DNA of 5,443 nucleotides from Spirochaetales bacterium (GTDB taxonomy: Bacteria; Spirochaetota; Spirochaetia; JAGLYY01), in NCBI GenBank assembly GCA_023131935.1, contig JAGLYY010000527.1, forward strand, positions 1 to 5,443, in the 5' to 3' direction. The notes beneath the pieces are model-generated. The model made no database searches. It was given only the letters and a program-made list of their open reading frames with translations, and was not told the DNA's origin. Numbering within the stretch: the stretch's first letter is position 1; every line of letters starts with the position of its first letter. The position numbers were made by a program, and so were the translations under genes. Shown in pieces: positions 1 through 5,443 of the stretch.

Positions 1-598
1 GAATTTCCGTAATTTTTAATCTTTTCTTGATCGCCCTGACAGAGAGAAGTGGCTCCCAGCTTATCCTTGTATTGAACAGTTGCTCTGCCATCTTGAATCC
101 TTCATCGCAATTAAGTTCAAGGTCATAAATGAGCTGTGTTTTATAAGCTCTGAAGATAACCATCGCATCGGTGTAATTTCCAGCGTGTAACAGATTGATC
201 GTTTTTGTAAACAGCCAGTTGCCGAATGCGGTAATCGGATCATCATCTAAACTTTTCGCATGGTCAAGATACCGCGATACTATAACCATATCATAGCCTT
301 TTTTCATCTTTTGAATCAAGTCAGGTATCAGCTCCGGAATGGAATTACCGTCGGGGCTGAATGTTATAAGAACATCACCTTCAATGTATGGCAGGGCTTC
401 ACAATATGCATGTCTGAATCCCGGTTGTTTCTGAACGTACACAAAATAACCGTTATCCTTAGCATATTCGATCGTTCCGTCAGTTGAGCCGCCATCGAGG
501 ATAATTATCTGATCGCACCATTCTTTTTTGATACGAGGCATGATAGCTCTCATGCCGTCTATTTCATTAAGAGTCGGAATCAATAATGTTGTTTTCAC
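1..598 (-). CDS. Glycosyltransferase family 2 protein (partial, C-terminus beyond window)
   Basis: Cytoplasmic GT-A fold glycosyltransferase that should transfer a sugar from a nucleotide donor to an acceptor, possibly polyprenyl phosphate. I translated 199 complete codons by hand. The N-terminus shows the GT2 opening strand with IPTLNE (residues 7-12). DGGSTDGT (35-42) is the usual nucleotide-binding loop. SPDGNS (81-86) stands where most GT2 enzymes have the metal-binding DxD. SRYLD (108-112), AFGNWLFT (124-131) and YTDAMVIFRAY (142-152) follow, resembling the DPM1/DPG-synthase-like branch. ISWEPLLSVRA lies near the cut end. No membrane segment appears in the captured part. The start is GTG at 598-596: AAAGG lies 8 bases upstream and the next in-frame stop upstream is that of the VTT gene, 24 bases away. 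No ATG offers a longer reading. It is probably co-transcribed with the VTT gene. The family call is firm; donor and acceptor are unknown. Confidence 0.9.
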   Translation of the reverse strand, partial: MKTTLLIPTLNEIDGMRAIMPRIKKEWCDQIIILDGGSTDGTIEYAKDNGYFVYVQKQPGFRHAYCEALPYIEGDVLITFSPDGNSIPELIPDLIQKMKKGYDMVIVSRYLDHAKSLDDDPITAFGNWLFTKTINLLHAGNYTDAMVIFRAYKTQLIYDLELNCDEGFKMAEQLFNTRISWEPLLSVRAIKKRLKITEI

Positions 599-604
599 GT
601 AACA

Positions 605-611
605 CACCTTT
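605..611 (-). promoter_or_regulatory. Ribosome binding site deciding the GTG start of the GT2 gene
   Basis: On the minus strand AAAGGTG precedes GTG 598 with about 8 bases between AAAGG and the start. The alternative in-frame GTG at 607-605 lies inside this site and has no Shine-Dalgarno sequence of its own, so 598 is preferred. Confidence 0.55.
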
Positions 612-622
612 GCAGAAGAACT

Positions 623-1333
623 TCAAAAATCTTTCTTTAGCCATTTTTTAAATATCAGCATGGAAACAAACAGAAAAGTCACTATAGCAGATACAAGAAC
701 AATATTTTGAATCAAATCTTGAGCGCCTCCGGTTAGAGCGTCCCTGCCAAAGCAGGAGCCAATAGAGGCAAACATTACGGATGGCGGCGTAAAAAAAACA
801 AAAGTAGACCAGAGGTAAGTAAAAAACGGAATAGGTGTTATGCCAAAAAAATAGTTAACGGGGCCCGTCGAGAAAATCGGATTAATCCGTGTAAAAGCAA
901 CCGCCTTCCAGCCTTTTTCTTCTATTTTCCTTTGCAACCAGATCCAGGCAGGATTTTGAAACTTGCGATTACAATAGGCGGATGCAATATATCTGGATAT
1001 CAGAAAACTAAAGACCGCTCCTGCCGTTGCGCCTATGATCGAGATTACACTTCCCCAAACCGGTCCCCAGAGAAAACCGGCGCCCAGATTCAGCGGCAAT
1101 GTCGGCACAAGAGTTGGAGAAATGAAAATGAAAAGAATGATAAACAGTAGCGGGGCAAGGATTCGATGGGTTTCAAGAAAGATGAACATACTTTCCGGAT
1201 CAAGGATACCCTGTCTTTTCAAGGAGAAAGCACAAACAACTAAAACAAAAAGCAAGATCGCCATCAAGAGTTTTTTTTGAGAGTTTTTCCTTTCAGAAAA
1301 CTGTTCAAGCCATGCTTCCCTTTGATTAGACAT
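623..1333 (-). CDS. TVP38/TMEM64 (VTT/DedA superfamily) membrane protein
   Basis: A 236-residue polytopic inner-membrane protein of the VTT (SNARE-associated, DedA-like) superfamily, close to the usual family length. Hydrophobic segments lie at about 20-38, 58-78, 84-118, 160-190 and 207-229. Family hallmarks visible are the proline-rich re-entrant region PTLPLNLGAGFLWGP (77-91), GATAG (101-105) followed by F..SR (110-114), then FTRINP (147-152) and GPVNYFFG (157-164). R114 and R149 are the conserved arginines. DedA-family relatives are known to translocate undecaprenyl phosphate and VTT proteins elsewhere scramble lipids, so a lipid-carrier role is a reasonable inference but not shown here. 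The N-terminal 20 residues are hydrophilic and the C-terminus is lysine-rich. The ATG at 1333 is preceded by GGGAGGCGG at a slightly long spacing. Its TGA is 24 bases before the GT2 start and in the same frame. Confidence 0.88.
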   Translation of the reverse strand: MSNQREAWLEQFSERKNSQKKLLMAILLFVLVVCAFSLKRQGILDPESMFIFLETHRILAPLLFIILFIFISPTLVPTLPLNLGAGFLWGPVWGSVISIIGATAGAVFSFLISRYIASAYCNRKFQNPAWIWLQRKIEEKGWKAVAFTRINPIFSTGPVNYFFGITPIPFFTYLWSTFVFFTPPSVMFASIGSCFGRDALTGGAQDLIQNIVLVSAIVTFLFVSMLIFKKWLKKDF

Positions 1334-1369
1334 TTTTGAATAAACCGCCTCCCATCATTCGATATCCTT

Positions 1370-1447
1370 TCAACAATTCACTGATTCCACAAGCGATCGC
1401 CTTGCCTCAAAACCTGCTTCACCAGCCGCTAAAACATGAGTCTTCAT
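1370..1447 (-). CDS. Doubtful 25-codon small ORF, weakly epimerase N-terminus-like
   Basis: Reads from ATG 1447 to TGA 1372-1370. The product begins MKTHVLAAGEAGFEARRSLV and ends ESVNC. AGGG lies 9 bases upstream of the ATG. The order MK, hydrophobic, AGF and LVES loosely recalls the start of SDR epimerases (MKxLVTGGAGFIGS.LVE), as if a degraded copy of such a gene once sat here. The alignment needs gaps and the ORF is very short, so chance is likely. The best candidate promoter would start transcription almost at this ATG, which argues against translation. It is in the same frame as the VTT gene but two stops intervene. No function is proposed. Confidence 0.15.
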   Translation of the reverse strand: MKTHVLAAGEAGFEARRSLVESVNC

Positions 1448-1449
1448 AC

Positions 1450-1477
1450 ATTATTTCCCTGATTTTTTCCTTTTCAA
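1450..1477 (-). promoter_or_regulatory. Candidate sigma70-type promoter for the VTT-GT2 gene pair
   Basis: On the minus strand TTGAAA (1477-1472) and AATAAT (1455-1450) each match consensus at five of six bases with a 16-base spacer. Transcription would begin near 1443 and leave a leader of about 110 bases before the VTT start. A perfect TATAAT lies a little upstream (1489-1484) but has only GTTTCT at the -35 position. The region is AT-rich, so matches arise easily by chance. Confidence 0.35.
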
Positions 1478-1549
1478 TTTCCGATTATATAGTTTTTTAA
1501 CTTAAAAGAAACACGGAAGATTTTCAACACATTTTTAAAGTCACTATGG

Positions 1550-4063
1550 CTATTGCAACACGCAATCACTGCCGGGTCGGGAACCCGTATCCTTTATAAT
1601 ACTAAAGGCATAGTAACAGACAATCAAAACTCCGCATAATCCTAAAAAAATAAAAAAATACATCGCCCATATAACTTTCGGCTCGCGAAATATGAATTCA
1701 ACTTCAGCCTTTCCGGGCGGGATAATGATTGCTTTGAAGGCTTTATTTGATTTGTAAATTTTTTCTTCCTTTCCGTTAACAAAGGCCTTCCAGTATTTGT
1801 GGTATCCATCTGCATAATGCAGAACCACGGGTTCATTGAAATTGTTGTTCAGTTCAATGTTAATTTGATTTGCACTGAACTCCTTAACATGAATCGGAAT
1901 TTCAATTCTTTCGTTTGTTGACAGGATTTGATCAACATCATCCTTATCTATCTTTATAATCACGCTATTACCATTTTTTGTATCAGTAAATAAAACATCA
2001 CCTTTGTACAGAAGATTTTTCATGTAATTTTCCGGTTTGTCAACATAGTACATATTTTTGAAGGTCTGCAGTTTCGGAGAATTACATCCCATGATCTTGA
2101 GAAAAGCCTTATTTTCAGACAGAGGTTGTTCAATATTAAAAGGCAAAAACTTGTCATTATATGTATGGTAATAGTCATTAATACCATTGAGATGGTGATC
2201 CACGCGGAAAATTGAGCTACAGGCATCGAAAAAGAAAAAGGATTCGCTACTCCAATATAGGACACCCCAGTTATTAACTATAACAAGATCGCTATGAAGA
2301 GTGTTGGAAACATTGCTGAATTCTAACCACCTTTTATTCTTACTATAATTTTGATTTCTTTCTGCAGAGTATCCATAGTTTTGGAAAGAAAATGTATTGA
2401 AAAATTCTTCAGTCTTTAGCTTTGGCAATTGCATATTGTAATATGAAAATCTAAAAACAGACAATTCAGCAAATTGCAAAAGACATATGACGATAAGTAT
2501 AGTCATCATCGACTTTGAGGTACTAATATTATATTTTTTGATAATTGCATAAGCTGCTAAATAAATAATAATGAGAAGAAAAGAAATTATTTTAAAAGGG
2601 AAGATATATTCATCTGCACCACTGAAAATCGGCCCATGATACCGTATGGGCATAAACAGAAAGATCCCCTTTATGAGGAGGATGAATGAAAGTAGGGATG
2701 CCATTATTTTGAGTGAAGACATGCATACTTGAAAATTTTTATTCCTGATGAAATAGAGTAGTTGGTCCAAAGCAAAACCGGCAAAGAAAATTAACATTAT
2801 CTTTGTTAGGGAATTAACAAGGCCTATGTGACGATACAGTTTCATGAAGGGCCAGAAGATATATGCCAGTGTGGCTACGGCACCCCCTGTAGAAAATGAT
2901 ATGCTGAAGATGATTACCAACAATAAAATAATGGCAAATCTGTTGTCCGATAATCTTTTGTATAAATAGTATATTTGCAAGAAACAAAAAACGAGCGCAA
3001 AGACACCAATGTACAAGGACTGATCGGGTGATTGCGAAACACCTGTTATGAGTTCTATAAACTTTGAATAACCTACATTTCCGCCATATGTAAGAAATTC
3101 GGTCATAGAAACTATTCCATCTTTACCCCTGCCAACATTATGAAAAACTATTTCACCTGCACCGCATTGAGTAATATATTTATAAATGATGAAAAGCGGT
3201 ATTGAACTGAGGATTAATACCAATGAAATCTTTAATACATTCCTGAGGGTAATCCATTGCCGAGATTGTAGCCAGAATTGTTTATTAACAGGTATTGATA
3301 AGCCAAGCTGTATGCGGTCAATAGTATCATCTTTCTTAATTAACTTTGCCGAAACATTTGGACAACTGAAACGATTGAAGAGAAGGAAAAGAATTATGAA
3401 CAGAAATATAAAAAAGCTAAATACTGTTACAAAATAGGTTAGATTGCCGTAAAAGGACCAGATAACGACAAACAGGTTGCCGAGGAAAAAATGAATCAAG
3501 GATCTTTCTGAGAAAGCCTTGATGTAGAAAAATAAGATCAGAGGAAACATATAATACAGATGGAAATTCCACCATATCTGAGATGCCCAGTTGACTGTTC
3601 CGATGATTGCAATGACTACAAAGAGTATAGTCCAGCTATTTTTATAGAGTATCTTTGAAAGCAGAATAGATCCAATGATCAGAACCATCTCATCAAAAAA
3701 GAGGGATAAATAGAAGAGGTAGTAATAATTGATCTGTTTGAGAAATGGGGCAATGAGATAATAGACATTATTGAGTAATCCGTCCTGGAGGAGAAACCAC
3801 AGGTTTGTTACAGTTCCCTTGGTCATAAATGGAAACCAGAGAGGAAGTTCACCATTTGTCACAAGCTCATTCAGGAAAATATACTGAAGATGGAGGTATT
3901 GAAGGGTGTCATGTCCAAGAGGAATTCTTTTAACAAGTATAAAGTTGATGATATAAAATAAACTCAGCAGAATGATGGAAATGAAAAATATTGCCCTTAC
4001 TGAAAGAATATTTAAGAACCTGAGTTGTTCCGGTGATGACTCCAAGGAGTTTTTCATATTCAT
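1550..4063 (-). CDS. YfhO-like polytopic membrane protein, putative GT-C glycosyltransferase
   Basis: An 837-residue membrane protein. After a short cytoplasmic N-terminus, hydrophobic helices appear at about 24-44, 118-139, 145-160, 166-182, 190-230 (two), 278-296, 350-368, 375-391, 420-438, 450-471, 487-508 and 518-534. An extracytoplasmic domain spans about 535-795 and a last helix about 797-823. The first loop carries GHDTLQY (50-56) and GELPLWFPF (71-79), matching the GT-C/YfhO pattern in which an acidic residue after helix 1 (here D52) is a catalytic candidate. YRHIGLVNSLTKIML (410-424) and ALDQLL (431-436) resemble the RxP..F...AGxGLD region. YHKYWKAFVNGKE (754-766) and IPPGKAEVEFIF (781-792) match the C-terminal beta domain of YfhO proteins. 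Such proteins use polyprenyl-linked sugars outside the membrane. The ATG at 4063 has AAAGGG 6 bases upstream, better spaced than the ATG at 4057. It follows the epimerase by 17 bases, so an operon is likely. The acceptor is unknown. Confidence 0.75.
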   Translation of the reverse strand: MNMKNSLESSPEQLRFLNILSVRAIFFISIILLSLFYIINFILVKRIPLGHDTLQYLHLQYIFLNELVTNGELPLWFPFMTKGTVTNLWFLLQDGLLNNVYYLIAPFLKQINYYYLFYLSLFFDEMVLIIGSILLSKILYKNSWTILFVVIAIIGTVNWASQIWWNFHLYYMFPLILFFYIKAFSERSLIHFFLGNLFVVIWSFYGNLTYFVTVFSFFIFLFIILFLLFNRFSCPNVSAKLIKKDDTIDRIQLGLSIPVNKQFWLQSRQWITLRNVLKISLVLILSSIPLFIIYKYITQCGAGEIVFHNVGRGKDGIVSMTEFLTYGGNVGYSKFIELITGVSQSPDQSLYIGVFALVFCFLQIYYLYKRLSDNRFAIILLLVIIFSISFSTGGAVATLAYIFWPFMKLYRHIGLVNSLTKIMLIFFAGFALDQLLYFIRNKNFQVCMSSLKIMASLLSFILLIKGIFLFMPIRYHGPIFSGADEYIFPFKIISFLLIIIYLAAYAIIKKYNISTSKSMMTILIVICLLQFAELSVFRFSYYNMQLPKLKTEEFFNTFSFQNYGYSAERNQNYSKNKRWLEFSNVSNTLHSDLVIVNNWGVLYWSSESFFFFDACSSIFRVDHHLNGINDYYHTYNDKFLPFNIEQPLSENKAFLKIMGCNSPKLQTFKNMYYVDKPENYMKNLLYKGDVLFTDTKNGNSVIIKIDKDDVDQILSTNERIEIPIHVKEFSANQINIELNNNFNEPVVLHYADGYHKYWKAFVNGKEEKIYKSNKAFKAIIIPPGKAEVEFIFREPKVIWAMYFFIFLGLCGVLIVCYYAFSIIKDTGSRPGSDCVLQ

Positions 4064-4080
4064 GCTTCACCCTTTATAAG

Positions 4081-5013
4081 TCATACGTTTGAATAAATTG
4101 AATTACGAAGTATTGTATAGCCTTTAATAAGCTCTTTAATGCCCATATCTATAGAAAATTTTGGACTGAAACCGGTTGACAGGATTTTGGCATTAGAAAC
4201 TATGTAGTCTCTCTTGTCTGGATCTTCTCCAATAGGGGCTTCAAGATAAACAAAATTTGGCAAATGCTTTTGGATAGCCTGACACAGCTCGATTTTTGAT
4301 AGGTTTGCATCATCTAACCCAAGATTATACGGTTCATTTTTCATCTTTTCAAAATTCTGGATGCCATAAATGAATGCCCTTGCAACATCGCGAATATGGA
4401 TATAATTTCTCTTAAAATGCCCCTCAAAAACAACAACTGCTCTGTCTGTAACTGCTCGGTATACAAAATCATTAACAAGGAGATCTATCCTCATCCGTGG
4501 AGACATGCCGAAAACAGTGGCCAGCCGAAAGGTAATGGAATTTCCTCTGTCTAAAAACAATTTCTCCGAATCCACTTTTGTTTGCCCATAGAGAGAAATG
4601 GGTTTCAGGGGCGTTTCTTCGGTGCAATATTTTCCCTTTTCACCTACGCCGTAACCACTGTTGGTCGTGGGGTAGAGAATCCACTGGTCCCTGGAACACA
4701 GCCTGACAAGAAGTTTGCTCGCCTCAAGGTTGGTTGTTGTCGTGGCGGTAACATCCATACTGCATAAAGGCACTCCGACTAATGCTGCCAGCGGAATAAT
4801 AATATCCTGATTTTTCACAAACCGCGCCATCAAGCTTTCGTCCCGGCAATCACCCCTAATTACAGAAAAGGTGTCGTAAGTACAACAGTCCACAAGGCTG
4901 TTTTGTTTGAACATAAAACTATCCACAACCGTAACTTCATGGCCTTGCCTTAATAGTTCAGGTACTAATACCGAACCCAAATAGCCGGCTCCTCCGGTAA
5001 TCAAAATTTTCAT
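4081..5013 (-). CDS. NAD-dependent sugar-nucleotide epimerase/dehydratase (extended SDR)
   Basis: A 310-residue cytoplasmic enzyme that should oxidise and epimerise, dehydrate or reduce a nucleotide-activated sugar. It has the N-terminal Rossmann motif TGGAGYLG (6-13), and D31 closing strand 2, which favours NAD over NADP. GDCRD (54-58) and the PLAALVG stretch (74-80) line the cofactor site. The catalytic set appears complete: T117 in YPTTNSGYG (114-122), Y142 and K146 in SLYGQTK (140-146). FRLATVFG (162-169) and RNYIHIRDVARAF (202-214) are typical of the sugar-binding half, and the length is normal. The exact substrate cannot be read from sequence: UDP-glucose/galactose type, GDP-sugar or deoxysugar reactions are all possible. 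The ATG at 5013 has GGAGGA with a 7-base spacer. It leads the operon with the downstream GT-C-like gene, 17 bases apart, and probably supplies its sugar. Confidence 0.9.
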   Translation of the reverse strand: MKILITGGAGYLGSVLVPELLRQGHEVTVVDSFMFKQNSLVDCCTYDTFSVIRGDCRDESLMARFVKNQDIIIPLAALVGVPLCSMDVTATTTTNLEASKLLVRLCSRDQWILYPTTNSGYGVGEKGKYCTEETPLKPISLYGQTKVDSEKLFLDRGNSITFRLATVFGMSPRMRIDLLVNDFVYRAVTDRAVVVFEGHFKRNYIHIRDVARAFIYGIQNFEKMKNEPYNLGLDDANLSKIELCQAIQKHLPNFVYLEAPIGEDPDKRDYIVSNAKILSTGFSPKFSIDMGIKELIKGYTILRNSIYSNV

Positions 5014-5020
5014 TATTTAA

Positions 5021-5026
5021 TCCTCC
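5021..5026 (-). promoter_or_regulatory. Strong ribosome binding site of the epimerase gene
   Basis: GGAGGA on the minus strand, 7 bases before ATG 5013. It is the best Shine-Dalgarno match in the window and fixes the start. Confidence 0.75.
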
Positions 5027-5044
5027 AATTGTGTTGAGTAATTT

Positions 5045-5050
5045 AGTATA
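5045..5050 (-). promoter_or_regulatory. Possible -10 box upstream of the epimerase gene
   Basis: TATACT on the minus strand (5050-5045) matches TATAAT at five of six bases and would give a leader of about 25 bases. No good -35 hexamer lies 16-18 bases upstream (the sequence there is near AAACCT), so a promoter here would need an activator or another sigma factor, or it is chance. Confidence 0.25.
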
Positions 5051-5053
5051 CGC

Positions 5054-5087
5054 AGCCTTTCATAGACAGGTTTCCGGTCTGCTGGCT
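5054..5087. repeat. Nested inverted repeat (hairpin) ahead of the epimerase gene
   Basis: On the plus strand AGACAGG (5064-5070), a TTT loop and CCGGTCT (5074-5080) pair with one A/G mismatch. An outer AGCC (5054-5057) pairs with GGCT (5084-5087). No T-run follows on the minus strand, so it does not look like a terminator of the broken hydrolase gene. Its position directly upstream of the possible -10 box suggests an operator or RNA leader structure, but no known motif is recognised. Confidence 0.4.
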
Positions 5088-5142
5088 ATTGCTTGTATCT
5101 TCTGTGCACCTGAGCAAAGTGGATATCCCCCATTTCTCGAAT

Positions 5143-5443
5143 TCACATGCTTGTTTCCAGCTTTTTTTCTCGTCTTTCTGCGTTTTCTATTGCCTTTATT
5201 ATTTCATCGGCAATCACTTCATGTCCTGATCGATTAAGATGGTCATCAAGGACATAAAAATGTTTTTGTTTCAAAATGGTTGATGTGTCCAGTACGATCA
5301 TGTTTCAGGCATTATTCCTTAAGGTCTGCCACTTCGCTAAGTATTCTTATCATCTCTATATGATTCTTTTTTGCAGAATAGGTCTGGCCTGTATATAACG
5401 CTTCCTGGGACATCTTCTGGCGTTTCTCATAATCCAGAAACAA
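5143..5443 (-). pseudogene. SGNH/GDSL-type hydrolase C-terminus, frameshifted (partial, N-terminus beyond window)
   Basis: The first frame, open from the window edge at 5443, encodes 43 residues including QKMSQEALYTGQTYSAKKNH and IEMIRILSEVADLKE, then stops at TAA 5314-5312. A second frame from ATG 5301 to TGA 5145-5143 encodes 52 residues. It contains MIVLDTSTILKQKHFYVLDD followed directly by HLNRSGHEVIADEIIKAIE. The DDHLNRSGH stretch is the block V signature of SGNH/GDSL hydrolases, which carries the catalytic Asp and His. Such proteins usually end helix, VLD, then D.HLN..GH..iA, and the two pieces make that order only if joined across the frame change. The second frame meets TGA at 5307-5305 just before its ATG and has no ribosome binding site, so independent translation is unlikely. 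The protein made from the first frame would lack the catalytic dyad. The SGNH assignment rests mainly on the second piece; that both pieces are one gene is inferred. Confidence 0.6.

Larger units (their letters stand above)
1334..1549. other. 216-base intergenic gap between the GT-C-like gene and the VTT gene
   Basis: The longest gene-free stretch in the window, breaking an otherwise tight gene row. It holds a candidate minus-strand promoter, a doubtful 25-codon ORF and the GGGAGGCGG ribosome binding site of the VTT gene (1353-1345). I found no GC-rich hairpin followed by a T-tract on either strand, so no intrinsic terminator for the 4063-1550 gene can be supported. Confidence 0.6.

Noticed and set aside
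1390..1404. Near-perfect palindrome around GCGATCGC in the gap before the VTT gene.
   Set aside because: It is one short copy with an extra base, no loop and no second copy seen in the window; chance is sufficient.
1484..1489. Perfect TATAAT on the minus strand.
   Set aside because: Not listed as its own promoter because no acceptable -35 hexamer lies at 15-18 bases; the nearby TTGAAA/AATAAT pair is a better candidate.
2020..2265. Minus-strand alternative-frame ORFs inside the YfhO-like gene (also 1642-1836) and inside the GT2 gene (61-246).
   Set aside because: They overlap the genuine reading frames, which carry the family motifs.
3186..3437. Plus-strand ORF of 83 codons opposite the YfhO-like gene; other antisense ORFs at 260-487, 932-1280 and 4582-4767 are similar.
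   Set aside because: They lie opposite well-supported genes and their translations show no domain, so they are shadows.
5014..5142. The minus-strand leader (GGTGCAC, then AGCCAGCAGACCGG and ACCTGTCT) superficially recalls the 3' end of cobalamin riboswitches.
   Set aside because: The remaining conserved blocks of that riboswitch are not recognisable, the leader is too short and the downstream genes have no cobalamin link.
5031..5237. Plus-strand ORF of 68 codons across the epimerase leader and broken hydrolase.
   Set aside because: It covers the minus-strand hydrolase remnant and hairpin, has no recognisable domain and no clear ribosome binding site.

Overview
The window reads as part of a bacterial cell-surface glycan (polysaccharide or lipid-linked glycosylation) locus. 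Every recognisable gene is on the minus strand, so transcription runs from high to low coordinates. Codon use is standard, starts are ATG or GTG, and Shine-Dalgarno sites are clear. Nothing fixes the taxon. The gene set fits a Gram-negative or environmental bacterium, but that is inference.

In transcription order: (1) 5443-5143, the C-terminal end of an SGNH/GDSL-type hydrolase, broken by a frame change plus in-frame stops. (2) 5142-5014, a 129-base leader with a nested hairpin, a possible -10 box and a strong ribosome binding site. (3) 5013-4081, an NAD-dependent sugar-nucleotide epimerase/dehydratase of the extended SDR type. (4) After 17 bases, 4063-1550, a large 837-residue polytopic membrane protein resembling YfhO-type GT-C glycosyltransferases. 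(5) 1549-1334, a 216-base gap with a candidate promoter and a 25-codon ORF of doubtful status. (6) 1333-623, a TVP38/TMEM64 (VTT/DedA superfamily) membrane protein. (7) After 24 bases and in the same frame, 598-1, a family 2 glycosyltransferase starting at GTG and cut by the window edge.

The genes can be read as one pathway. The epimerase would supply a nucleotide sugar. The cytoplasmic GT2 would transfer a sugar, probably onto a polyprenyl phosphate. The VTT protein may handle lipid-carrier translocation, and the YfhO-like GT-C protein would use the lipid-linked sugar on the outer face of the membrane. This parallels the three-component GT2 / flippase / GT-C (CsbB-GtcA-YfhO type) systems of Firmicutes, with a VTT protein where GtcA would be expected. 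The combination is an inference from family membership and adjacency. The decayed SGNH hydrolase may once have added or removed an acyl group on the same glycan.
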